This document shows positions 42,773-50,918 of a DNA stretch of 64,000 nt, one piece after another. The translations under genes were made by a program, and so were the position numbers. The notes below the pieces were generated by a model. That model searched no databases and was not told the origin of the DNA. It was given only the letters and a program-made list of their open reading frames with translations. Position 1 is the first letter of the stretch, and every line of letters starts with the position of its first letter. The DNA lies in NCBI RefSeq assembly GCF_900142985.1, contig NZ_LT670849.1:1426001-1490000 (forward strand), in the 5' to 3' direction. Source of the stretch: Bradyrhizobium erythrophlei (lineage in GTDB: Bacteria > Pseudomonadota > Alphaproteobacteria > Rhizobiales > Xanthobacteraceae).

Positions 42773-44089
42773 ATGACGTCGATCGAGAGCGACCGCGCCA
42801 TCCAGGGGCAAGAGGTGGCCGCGCGCTGGCACACCAAACCCTACATCCGGGTGCTGATCGCGATCGCGATCGGCGCGCTGGTCGGCTATCTCTGGCCGGA
42901 CGTCGGCGTGAGCCTGAAGCCGATCGGCGATGCCCTGATCAAGATGATCAAAATGATCATCGCGCCGATCGTGTTCCTCACCGTGGTTCAGGGCATCGCG
43001 AGCCTGGACGACATGGGCAAAGCGGGCCGCATCGGCCTGAAGGCGCTGATCTACTTCGAAGCCGGCACCACCATCGCGCTGCTTTTTGGATTGCTGGTGG
43101 TCAACCTGGCGCAGCCAGGCGTCGGCATGCACGTCTCGCCGGCCTCGCTCGATACCAAACTGATCGAATCCTATGTCACGCAATCACATGAGCAGTCGGT
43201 GGTCGGGTTCTTGATGAACGTCATCCCCTCGACGTTCGTGGGTGCGTTCACCAATGGCGATACCTTGCAGGTGCTCTTCATTGCGGTGCTGTTCGGCATT
43301 GCCCTGCAACGGTTCGGCGCCCGCGGAAAACCGGTGCTGCAATTTGTCGAAGCGACGTCGAAGGTATTCTTCATCGTGATCGGAATGATCATGCAGATCG
43401 CGCCGATCGGCGCCTTCGGCGCGATGGCCTTTACCGTCGGCAAATATGGCGTCGGCGCGATCGTGACACTGTCCGGCTTCATGCTGACGTTCTACGCAGC
43501 ATGCCTGCTGTTCATCTTCGCAGGGCTCGGCCTTGTCGCCCGCGTCGCCGGATTCAACATCTTCAAACTGATCCGCTATCTCCGCGAAGAGCTGCTGCTG
43601 GTGTTCGGACTTTCCGGATCGGAGCCGGTGATGCCGCGCTTCATCGCCAAGATGACCGCGGCGGGCTGTTCGGAATCGACCGTCGGCCTCGTCATCCCGA
43701 CCGGCTATACCTTCAATCTGGACGGCACCTGCATCTACCTGACCATGGCCGCCGTATTTCTGGCGCAGGCGACCGACACGCCGATGTCGATCTGGCAGCA
43801 GGTCGTCCTGGTCGTGGTCTGTCTGCTCGCGTCAAAAGGCGCGGCCGCCGTGCCGGGCAGTGGCTTCATCGTACTGGCGGCGGCGATCGGGGCGACCGGC
43901 CATGTGCCGGTGGCGAGCATTGCGCTCCTCCTTGGCATCGACCGTTTCATGTCGGAAGCCCGCGCGCTCACCAATTTCATCGGAACCGCGGTGGCAACGA
44001 TCGTCGTCGCGGCGTGGGAAGGGGAACTGGACCGGGCCCGCTTTTCCGAAACCCTCGACAATCCCGACGCCTCCAAGCTATCTTTTTAG
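42773..44089 (+). CDS. dctA: C4-dicarboxylate:cation symporter, DctA family
   Basis: 438 aa DAACS-family carrier with eight transmembrane helices and two re-entrant hairpins, importing succinate, fumarate or malate with cations. Typical DctA blocks: PYIRVLIAIAIGALVGYLWP, KMIKMIIAPIVFLTVVQGIAS, IPTGYTFNLDGTCIYLTMAA (about residues 306-325) and GIDRFMSEARALTNFIGTAVATIVVA (positions 43935-44010). The hairpin-1 motif, TSSSE in E. coli DctA, reads LSGSE here (FGLSGSEPVMPRF, about 280-292), which may change specificity. The LysR gene follows by 20 bases on the same strand. There is no DctBD pair nearby. Confidence 0.87.
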   Translation: MTSIESDRAIQGQEVAARWHTKPYIRVLIAIAIGALVGYLWPDVGVSLKPIGDALIKMIKMIIAPIVFLTVVQGIASLDDMGKAGRIGLKALIYFEAGTTIALLFGLLVVNLAQPGVGMHVSPASLDTKLIESYVTQSHEQSVVGFLMNVIPSTFVGAFTNGDTLQVLFIAVLFGIALQRFGARGKPVLQFVEATSKVFFIVIGMIMQIAPIGAFGAMAFTVGKYGVGAIVTLSGFMLTFYAACLLFIFAGLGLVARVAGFNIFKLIRYLREELLLVFGLSGSEPVMPRFIAKMTAAGCSESTVGLVIPTGYTFNLDGTCIYLTMAAVFLAQATDTPMSIWQQVVLVVVCLLASKGAAAVPGSGFIVLAAAIGATGHVPVASIALLLGIDRFMSEARALTNFIGTAVATIVVAAWEGELDRARFSETLDNPDASKLSF

Positions 44090-44109
44090 CTTGAGGAGAC
44101 TTCGCCCTG

Positions 44110-45045
44110 ATGAGGAAATTACCGCCGCTCAACGCGGTAAGGGCATTCGAGGCGGCTGCGCGATATATCAGTTTTACCAAGGCTGCCGACGAACTTCGTG
44201 TGACGCATGGCGCCATCAGCCGGCAGGTGGCGCTGCTGGAGGACTGGTTCGGCGTCAAACTGTTTCGGCGCGCGCCGTCGCAACTCACATTGACCCCCGC
44301 CGGCCATATCTATTACCGCGAAGTCACCGCCGTTCTGGACCGGCTGGCGCTGGCGTCGATGAACCTCAAACAGCACGGCTCGAACTCGGTGTTGAGGATC
44401 AGCGCGCCGCCAACCTTCACCATGCGCTGGCTGATCCGCCGCATCTCTTCCTTTCAGCGGCTTCGGCCTGATGTCGAACCGCTGCTGACGACTTCGATTG
44501 CCCCGATCAATACCCATGACAACAGCTTCGATGTCGCGATCCGCGGCAACGTCGGCGACCCGCCGCAAGGCTGGCGCTCGCAGCATTTCATGACGGAGAT
44601 GATAGCGCCGGTTTGCCACGTCGATTTGCTGTCGCGACAGCGGCTCGGCAAGCCGCAGGATCTTAAAGATCACACCCTGATCACCTATCTCACCGAGCCT
44701 TACCCCTGGCGCCAATGGTTTTCGCAAGCCGGCGTCGAAATCGATGCGGCGCAGGAAACGCTTCGCTTCGAACAGATGTTCTTCGCGCTCCAGGCGACGC
44801 AAGAGCGGATGGGCATCGGCCTGTTTCCCCTCTTCCTGGTGATCGACGAACTGATCAGCGGACAACTCTGCTTGCCGTTCGGCGAACTCGGCTTGCGGAA
44901 GCGCGAATATCAGTCCTATAGCCGGGTGGAGAACGATGGCAGCAACTCACCGGTCCGGGACTTCGCCGCCTGGCTGATCGAGGCCGGTCATGAGACCGAA
45001 CAGTTCATGCTGAACTGGGCCGGGTCGATGGGGTGGCGTTTCTAG
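44110..45045 (+). CDS. LysR-family regulator (GcvA-like)
   Basis: 311 aa. Starts MRKLPPLNAVRAFEAAARY, characteristic of GcvA-type LysR regulators, HTH FTKAADELRVTHGAISRQVALLEDWFGVKLF (positions 44170-44265), C-terminal effector domain with RISAPPTFTMRWLIRRISSFQ and TSIAPINTHDNSFDVAIR. It probably shares an mRNA with the dctA-like gene, whose stop is 20 bases upstream, and may control its own transporter. Confidence 0.92.
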   Translation: MRKLPPLNAVRAFEAAARYISFTKAADELRVTHGAISRQVALLEDWFGVKLFRRAPSQLTLTPAGHIYYREVTAVLDRLALASMNLKQHGSNSVLRISAPPTFTMRWLIRRISSFQRLRPDVEPLLTTSIAPINTHDNSFDVAIRGNVGDPPQGWRSQHFMTEMIAPVCHVDLLSRQRLGKPQDLKDHTLITYLTEPYPWRQWFSQAGVEIDAAQETLRFEQMFFALQATQERMGIGLFPLFLVIDELISGQLCLPFGELGLRKREYQSYSRVENDGSNSPVRDFAAWLIEAGHETEQFMLNWAGSMGWRF

Positions 45046-45292
45046 CCATTTTCCGCCGCGGCCAGGGCCGCAATTAACGATTGAACAGGGGGCGCCCGCC
45101 CCTGATCTGGTCGTCAAAAGCCGGACTATTCGTCATAGTGCCCTTGTGCTTTGCCGCCAAAGCGCCTACGTTGCTGGGGTTCAATTCGCCGCAGTGCCTT
45201 TCCGAACGCGCCTGCGGGCCCCTTCCCAAAGACATCCGACCAGTTGGATCTAAATCGCGTGACGTCACGCGAATACGCTTTGGAGAAGAGAA

Positions 45293-45502
45293 ATGCCGAC
45301 AGGTACTGTCAAGTGGTTCAACGGCCAGAAGGGTTTTGGCTTCATTCAGCCGAACGACGGCGGAAATGATGTGTTTGTGCACATCAGCGCGGTCGAACGA
45401 GCCGGTCTTTCCGGTCTCGCTGAGGGCCAGAAGGTCTCGTTCCAGCTCAAGACCGACAAGATGCGTGGTAAAGTAAGCGCCGAGGATTTGTCGCTGGCTT
45501 AA
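45293..45502 (+). CDS. cspA: CspA-family cold-shock protein
   Basis: 69 aa single OB-fold nucleic-acid-binding protein. RNP1 KGFGFIQ (about residues 13-19) and RNP2 VFVHISAV (about 27-34) are intact, with GTVKWFNGQ at the N-terminus. GGAGAAGAG is the ribosome binding site. A 247-base gene-free leader (45046-45292) precedes it, as expected of csp mRNAs with long structured 5' ends. Two hairpins and a T-rich end follow, so it is monocistronic. Confidence 0.95.
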   Translation: MPTGTVKWFNGQKGFGFIQPNDGGNDVFVHISAVERAGLSGLAEGQKVSFQLKTDKMRGKVSAEDLSLA

Positions 45503-45510
45503 ATCGCGAC

Positions 45511-45537
45511 GCCATTTCACGGATGTACTGAAATGGC
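45511..45537 (+). terminator. Hairpin 1 after cspA
   Basis: GCCATTTCA (45511-45519) / TGAAATGGC (45529-45537), loop of nine bases, starting eight bases after the cspA stop. No T-run follows directly. Confidence 0.6.
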
Positions 45538-45543
45538 AGTGTT

Positions 45544-45579
45544 GCCCGCTCGATCTCGGGATTGAGCGGGCATTTTGTG
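45544..45579 (+). terminator. Intrinsic terminator after cspA
   Basis: GCCCGCTC (45544-45551) / GAGCGGGC (45564-45571) followed by ATTTTGTGTT: a GC stem with a T-rich tail, the best intrinsic terminator in the window. It separates cspA from the next small gene. Confidence 0.75.
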
Positions 45580-45598
45580 TTGCAAATCTGGATGGAGC

Positions 45599-45841
45599 AT
45601 GAACGACAAGCGAGCGGCCGGTCCTTCTCCTGAAAGCATAGCGCGCGCCAACCGGCAGCGTTTGGCGCGGGAAGAAGGTTTGCGCGCGATGGCGGATGCG
45701 GAAAAACAGGCCGCTGAAACCCGAAAGAACATGCAGCGCCTTCGCGCTTTGCGGGAAGCCAGGGAAGCGGACGAGACCAGTGCCCGGGCGGCGCTCCCAC
45801 AGCCGGCGAAGAAAAAACGCAAGACACGGATCGCGAGATGA
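45599..45841 (+). CDS. Small charged hypothetical protein
   Basis: 80 aa, start 45599 just after GGATGGAGC. It is almost entirely helical and charged: SPESIARANRQRLAREEGLRAMADAEKQAAETRKNMQRLRALREAREADE (positions 45625-45780) could form a coiled coil, and the tail PAKKKRKTRIAR is basic. Similar short proteins occur near csp genes in Bradyrhizobium-type genomes as far as I recall. No function; nucleic-acid contact through the tail is only a guess. Confidence 0.6.
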   Translation: MNDKRAAGPSPESIARANRQRLAREEGLRAMADAEKQAAETRKNMQRLRALREAREADETSARAALPQPAKKKRKTRIAR

Positions 45842-45914
45842 GTTGCTGACCCGACGGTCGACCTCGCGCAACGCGGAAGCCAGCGTCTCTGTCACAGGCT
45901 GGGGAGATGGCAAC

Positions 45915-46151
45915 ATGCCGAAGAGCGTGCGGATCATGCCCGACATCGAGTCACCCGCCGGACAATCGATCAGCTTCGTTCTGGCAATCGGCGCGGTCCG
46001 GCAGGCGTGCCGCCTTCAGACGACATTCCGAACCCAGAACCAGGCATTTGCCTATCTGCACAAATACCGGACGGAATTCGAACGCGTCGCTCGCGAACGA
46101 TTTGTGCGAAGCGAAATCGAAGACGGCGTTATCAATCTCACGATGCTGTAG
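45915..46151 (+). CDS. Hypothetical 78-residue protein
   Basis: Start 45915 is supported by GGGGAGATGGCAAC upstream. The product MPKSVRIMPDIESPAGQSIS continues into FVLAIGAVRQACRLQ, FRTQNQAFAYLHKYRTEFERVARER (about residues 38-62) and an acidic end. Looks like a small soluble alpha/beta protein; I recognise no domain. Next gene starts 14 bases downstream, so the two may be co-transcribed. Confidence 0.6.
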   Translation: MPKSVRIMPDIESPAGQSISFVLAIGAVRQACRLQTTFRTQNQAFAYLHKYRTEFERVARERFVRSEIEDGVINLTML

Positions 46152-46165
46152 GTTGAAAAGGGCAT

Positions 46166-46360
46166 ATGCACTTGTCAACGGAGAGTGCCTTGCGAGCGCG
46201 TGCGCGAAAGCTTGGCTATGCCATTCGCAAATCGCGGTCCCGTTCGATTCACGAAGACAACCTCGGTCAGTACGCGCTGGTCAAGGAAAGCAACAACGAG
46301 GTTGTGCTCGGCGAGCGCTTCGATGCCTCGCTTGAGGACATCGCGGAGTATCTCAACTAG
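46166..46360 (+). CDS. Hypothetical 64-residue protein
   Basis: MHLSTESALRARARKLGYAI followed by RKSRSRSIHEDNLGQYALVKES and VVLGERFDASLEDIAEYL. The arrangement, a basic helix, a short beta hairpin and an acidic helix, is seen in a small family common in Bradyrhizobium and Rhodopseudomonas; function unknown. AAAAGGGCAT gives a modest ribosome binding site. Its TAG stop is part of a CTAG sequence that begins a repeat fragment (46357-46397). Confidence 0.6.
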   Translation: MHLSTESALRARARKLGYAIRKSRSRSIHEDNLGQYALVKESNNEVVLGERFDASLEDIAEYLN

Positions 46361-46397
46361 AGCTCCGATTCCGAAGTTCGTGACCTCTGATGCGAAC
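46357..46397. repeat. Rearranged copy of the CTAG palindrome family
   Basis: CTAGAGCTC (46357-46365) then GATTCCGAAGTTCG match the left arm of the element at 2573-2600 with small changes, after which TGACCTCTGATGCGAAC (46381-46397) matches that element's GTTCGCATCAGAGGTC segment in inverted orientation. GCCGCACT follows, as in the palindrome at 2549-2556. It is a mosaic or truncated member. Confidence 0.7.
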
Positions 46398-46468
46398 GCC
46401 GCACTCAAGCGTATCAGTCAGGGGGACAGGGCGACCAGCGGTCTCGTACAGCGGCGGCTGCCGGTTCG

Positions 46469-46642
46469 TCACTTCACGGTAGCGGCCTCCTTGGTGATCG
46501 CTGAGATCGAACTTCCGGACTTCCGAACGACGCTGGCGAATTGGTCGTCCGACAGCCTGAGTCGCTTGCGCAGGACCTTGACCTGCACTTTATCTCTCAT
46601 ATCCAGCGAATTGCGGAAATAGGTGGGCTTGCGCGTTTTCAT
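46469..46642 (-). CDS. DUF3606-like small protein
   Basis: 57 aa read from ATG 46642 to TGA 46469. The core RDKVQVKVLRKRLRLSDDQF and ASVVRKSGSSISAITKEA resemble DUF3606, a family of 55-65-residue helix-turn-helix-like proteins widespread in Rhizobiales; function unknown. The N-terminus is MKTRKPTYFRNSLDM. The ribosome binding site is weak. It is below the size at which genes are usually called, so it may be missing from automatic annotations. Confidence 0.6.
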   Translation of the reverse strand: MKTRKPTYFRNSLDMRDKVQVKVLRKRLRLSDDQFASVVRKSGSSISAITKEAATVK

Positions 46643-47159
46643 GTAATTGGCTCGCGATCAGAGGGAAGTGATTGCCACCAAGCTGGCGTTGCGCCGCTCC
46701 GGTCGCGGACGGTGTCCGTCCCGCTCGTTGCGAAGATTCCGCCTCCTTGATGGCAACATTCGCCGGGGTCCGACGTTCCGTCGGACCAGTACTAATTTCA
46801 GCAACGTCCGGCGATGCTATCCGTTGGTGTCGATGGACGGATTTCCGGAGCGGAGTTTGCGCCGGATTAAGGCTGACAAGTGCTCCTTCGACGAAGACGT
46901 TCCAAAAAGAGCGCCAACTGTCGAACAATCATATTTCGCCGCGACGAACTTCAAAATTGACGCTGACAATCATAAAGACCTAGCCTCGTCATACGGGCTG
47001 GGTACTTCCTCTGTTTTCAACTTCTCTCCGCTAGCGTTGCGAGAATGAACCGAACAAGTGTCCAGCCCACCCGACATGCTGTCGCAGATGCGCGCGGCGC
47101 GCGGAATCCGCCGAGAGCTTTGCTGATCAACAACACTGGTAACGCCGGAGAAGAACCGG
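46643..47159. other. Gene-poor stretch
   Basis: 517 bases without a credible gene. A perfect hairpin GGTCCGAC (46767-46774), loop GTTCC, GTCGGACC (46780-46787) is the only clear structure. Open frames here have no ribosome binding site and irregular codon use. The last 100 bases probably hold the promoter of the flavin reductase gene. Confidence 0.5.
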
Positions 47160-47732
47160 ATGGCAAGATCTGATCTTCATCTTGTTGGAGAGATCGACGA
47201 AGACGAACAGCAATTCCGCTTGATCATGCGGCGTCTCGCCGGCGGCGTCAGCGTGGTTACAGCCGGTCGAGACGATGATATTTCAGGGATGACCGTTACC
47301 TCCCTGACGTCGTTGAGTGCTTCGCCCCCACGTGTTCTGGTCAGCGTCAACAGACAGGCATCCTCCTTCGCCTTGATCCAGCGCCACGGGCTGTTTGGCG
47401 TCAATATCCTCGGCTCGGACCAGCTGGATCTGGCAAAGCGCTTCAGCAACAACTCGCTCAAAGGCCGTCAGCGTTTCGACGGCGTCGATTGGGTAACCGG
47501 TGTGTCCGGCGTACCGATGCTTAGTCGCGCCCTGGCGACAATGGAGTGCCGCGTTGAGGAAGTCATCGAACGTCACTCGCACGGGATCATCATTGGCAGG
47601 CTGATCGATTTCGACCTGTCCTCGAGAGTATCGAGCCTCGTCTATTGGAACGGTCAATATGTCGAGATTTCCCATGATGACGATCTCGATTTGCTGGCAG
47701 ACGTGAGCATTCCCCTTGCTCATGCTCGGTGA
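47160..47732 (+). CDS. Flavin reductase family protein
   Basis: 190 aa FMN-binding split-barrel protein of the HpaC/RutF/NtaB type: FRLIMRRLAGGVSVVTAG (about residues 19-36), GMTVTSLTSLSASPPRVLVSVNR (about 43-65, FMN-phosphate contacts) and FGVNILGSDQLDLAKRFS (about 80-97). Such enzymes supply reduced FMN or FAD to a two-component monooxygenase. No oxygenase component is adjacent; the nearest redox partner is the FAD/NAD(P)-binding protein 199 bases downstream on the same strand. Partner therefore open. Confidence 0.88.
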   Translation: MARSDLHLVGEIDEDEQQFRLIMRRLAGGVSVVTAGRDDDISGMTVTSLTSLSASPPRVLVSVNRQASSFALIQRHGLFGVNILGSDQLDLAKRFSNNSLKGRQRFDGVDWVTGVSGVPMLSRALATMECRVEEVIERHSHGIIIGRLIDFDLSSRVSSLVYWNGQYVEISHDDDLDLLADVSIPLAHAR

Positions 47733-47931
47733 TTGACCGCCCTCATTCGCCGGCCCGGCAATCTCCTCGATGAGATTCATGCCGCCGGGCGATTCCTGTT
47801 CGGAACGTTTAATCTGTCGAACAGCCCTTGCATGGCATGATCTTGTCATTTGTACCCGTGAGTGAACGCCGCACATTATCGCCGCGTTTATGAACAACGG
47901 TTCATTCCGGTCACGAGCGGGGAAGCGTCAG

Positions 47932-49365
47932 ATGATCAGGCGGCATGCGATCGTTATCGGTGGCGGCGCGAGCGGCGTACTTCTCGCCTATCAGTTGCTT
48001 CGTCTCGGGCGCCGCGCGTTCCGCGTGACGATCATCGAACAGCGTCCCGAGATCGGACGTGGACTAGCGTATCACACCGGCAATCCGGATCATCTGCTCA
48101 ACGTACGCGCCGCCAATATGAGCGCGTTGCCGGAGGATCCCGATCATTTCTGGCGCTGGCTGACCGGGCGCGATCTCTGCCAATGCCCGGACCGCTACTG
48201 CTTCGTGCCAAGACGCGCTTACGGCGACTATATCGCCAGCTTGATCAAGCCGCTGATTTCACGCGGTGATGAAAACGACGGCTTGAGAATTCTGAACGGC
48301 GAATGCGTCTCGATCCGCGACAACGCCGATGGCGTCGTTGCGGAATTGGCGAGCGGCGCGCAACTCGCCGGCGATGTTGCCATTCTGGCGACAGGACACG
48401 ATTCCCGCAAATCCCCAGCTGCGTGTTATACCGATCCTTGGGCGCCACCATCCGCCGCTGGAATCGACCGGGACGCCTCCGTCCTGGTCCTCGGAACCGG
48501 CCTCACGATGGTCGACTACGTGCTCTCGATGTTGCGCGATGGCCATCGGGGACCCATCGTCGCCATGTCACGCCGCGGATTGATGCCGACGGCACACCGC
48601 CGAGTGCCGCCGCTGCGGATCGACGAAGCGCAGATACCCTTCGGCGCCAACGCCAGTCAATTGCTGCGCTGGCTCCGACACCTCGTCGATGTCCAACGCG
48701 CGCAGGGCGGTAACTGGCGAGGCGTGATCGACGGACTTCGTCCTTTCACACAACGCCTCTGGCGCGAACTTCCGCCCGACTCCAGGCGGCGCTTCCTTGA
48801 GCATGCACGGGCCTGGTGGGACATCCATCGCCATCGAATGGCGCCTGAAATCGAGTTCAAGATCACAAAAGCCATCGCGGAGCGCCGATTGACCGTGATC
48901 GCCGCCAAAACCGTCGATATCTCGGCGAATCCCACTGGCGCGAATGTCCGATATCGCCGCCGCGGCCAAACCGCGATCGAGAACCTCCGGGTCGGAGCTA
49001 TCGCAGACTGCACCGGAATCGCAAAGGATCCGGCTGCGACAGTCAATCCGGCGATGCGCAGCCTGCTTGACCAGGGACTGGCGCAGATTGATCCGCTGCG
49101 TATCGGCATCGAGGTTGGGTCGGACTGCGCGATCGTCAACCGCTGGGGCGTGTCTTCGCGGCGGTTATTTGCCGTTGGTCCCCTGACCCGTGCGGCTTTC
49201 TGGGAGATAAGTGCGGTCCCGGATATCCGAAATCAGTGCATTCAACTCGCCGAACAGCTGATCAAGGAAGCGAACCGAACGTCGCTCCCCGTTCTCGACC
49301 CGCCCGCCGTGCCACGCGGGGTTCACGAGCCAAGAGCGAGAGCAGCCCTTGTCGGTCATCACTAA
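47932..49365 (+). CDS. FAD/NAD(P)-binding protein (FAD_NAD_bind_9 type)
   Basis: 477 aa from ATG 47932 (GGGGAAGCGTCAG before it); an ATG at 47890 would add 14 residues. It begins with a dinucleotide fold, AIVIGGGASGVLLAYQLLRLG, followed by the typical RPEIGRGLAYHTGNPDHLLNVRA (about residues 38-60), ALPEDPDHFWRWL, a second nucleotide site VLVLGTGLTMVDYVLSML (about 181-198) and a C-terminal FAVGPLTRAAFWEISAVPDIR (about 418-438). The family is widespread and uncharacterised; a hydroxylase or dehydrogenase role is suspected. It lies between the flavin reductase and a broken serine acetyltransferase gene. Confidence 0.85.
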   Translation: MIRRHAIVIGGGASGVLLAYQLLRLGRRAFRVTIIEQRPEIGRGLAYHTGNPDHLLNVRAANMSALPEDPDHFWRWLTGRDLCQCPDRYCFVPRRAYGDYIASLIKPLISRGDENDGLRILNGECVSIRDNADGVVAELASGAQLAGDVAILATGHDSRKSPAACYTDPWAPPSAAGIDRDASVLVLGTGLTMVDYVLSMLRDGHRGPIVAMSRRGLMPTAHRRVPPLRIDEAQIPFGANASQLLRWLRHLVDVQRAQGGNWRGVIDGLRPFTQRLWRELPPDSRRRFLEHARAWWDIHRHRMAPEIEFKITKAIAERRLTVIAAKTVDISANPTGANVRYRRRGQTAIENLRVGAIADCTGIAKDPAATVNPAMRSLLDQGLAQIDPLRIGIEVGSDCAIVNRWGVSSRRLFAVGPLTRAAFWEISAVPDIRNQCIQLAEQLIKEANRTSLPVLDPPAVPRGVHEPRARAALVGHH

Positions 49366-49689
49366 GCTTTGACTGCGCCTCATAGCGCGTCGCCTCCTCA
49401 CCCGGTGACGCCGGCCCACTGCCGCTTCAAAGGCTTCAAAATCATTTCATCGCGAGCCGGCGCATCCGTGGACTTGCGCGAACTCCTCGGCAGCGGCGGC
49501 GATCCTGCATAGGCCTTGTCTGGCGAAGATTTTCTTTGCTGATCGGCCGCCTCGTGGAAAACCATCACACTGCCCGGCAAAGCGTAATTGGAATACGGAA
49601 CTATTCCTGTTTTCACCCCTCCATGGGAACATCGGCGCCGGCCGACAACGCGACGGCGGCCAGCTTCCACTCACCCATGACGGTGGCAC
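49366..49689. other. Gap before the serine acetyltransferase pseudogene
   Basis: 324 bases. A 55-codon frame on the minus strand (49565 to 49398, product beginning MVFHEAADQQRKSSPD) is the only candidate; it has a weak ribosome binding site and I would not call it. No repeats or hairpins of note. Confidence 0.4.
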
Positions 49690-50639
49690 ATGAAACGTGA
49701 AATCCCGCCGGAAGAGGATCTATCCGAGACCGACAGCAGCGGTACGGCGCTCAAGCGTTGGCAACTCGACCGCATTGTCGCCGAGCTACGAATATCCCGC
49801 GAAGAGACCCACAGCATCCGCCGCGACGGCGAGGCGCGCCGCGCGCCCTCCCGCGAGGCACTGGAGGACATCCTGAACAGGCTGACGGAGGCGCTGTTTC
49901 CGCGCCACTATGGCCGGTTCGATCTCGACGGCGAAAATATCGATTACTTTGTAGGCCACACGCTGAGCATCGCGCTCGACAAGCTCTCGGAACAAATTCA
50001 TCGCGGCGCGCTGTTCATCGGGGACGAACTGTCGCCGGGATTTCATCGCGATGACGCAGCGCGCCTGACGCGTCAGTTTGCGTCTGAACTGCCGACCGTA
50101 CGGGGTCTCCTCATCAGCGATCTCCGCGCGGCCTTCATTGGCGATCCCGCCGCGCGGAATTTCCCGGAAATTCTGATCGGATATCCCGGCATGACGGCGA
50201 TCATTCATCACCGGCTTGCCCATATCCTTCATCGATTGAAGGCATCGCTATCGCTCGTCTGTTTGCCGAGATCGCGCATGCCCGGACCGGAATCGATATC
50301 CACCCGGGCGCCAGCATCGGATCCGGTTTTTTCATTGACCACGGCACGGGCGTCGTGATCGGCGAAACGGCGGTCATCGGCGATAATGTGCGCATCTATC
50401 AGGCGGTGACGCTGGGCGCCCGTGACTTCCCCAGCGACGACGACGGCAAGTTGATCAAGGGCGATGCGCGGCACCCGATCCTGGAGGACGACGTTGTGAT
50501 CTATGCCGCCGCCACAGTTCTGGGACGGATCACGATAGGTCGGGGTTCGACCATCGGCGGCAACGTCTGGCTGACCCAGGACGTTCCACCCAAAAGTATC
50601 GTGACGCAGGCGACCGCCCGCAACAAATCGGGCCGCTAA
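49690..50639 (+). pseudogene. cysE: Serine O-acetyltransferase (EpsC type), frameshifted
   Basis: The N-terminal 186 codons encode the helical SATase domain ([73 protein letters not shown]). At about 50249-50250 the frame breaks; one missing base after TCGCT restores [20 protein letters not shown], then [32 protein letters not shown] and the left-handed beta-helix to a stop at 50639. The repaired protein would be about 316 aa, the size of EpsC-type enzymes that make O-acetylserine for cysteine. The total span, 950 bases, is one short of a multiple of three, so a single deletion or a sequencing error explains it. Confidence 0.85.
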
Positions 50640-50918
50640 GCCGAAGCTCTCCTGTCAAACGGGTTTTCTAATCCCGACATGAGCGCCGCTATGGTGTCGT
50701 TCAACAGATGTTGACCCATCTCGACGCGTTCGCTGAGCTGATCAAGCGATGACCATGAACATCCGGGCGCGATTGGCGGCGGACGCTCGTTTCAGGTTCA
50801 GGTGCGATCGAGGACACCTCACCCCTTCGTGTACGCCGCAAGGAAATATTCTTCTCGTGTCCTCAGTCTGACGTTTTGGCTGGCCCAATGCTGGTCAAAA
50901 CAAAAATGAGGAAACGCT

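Noticed and set aside
45074..45946. 290-codon open frame on the minus strand over cspA
   Set aside because: Spans the csp gene, its terminator and the next small gene on the opposite strand; no ribosome binding site and no domain.
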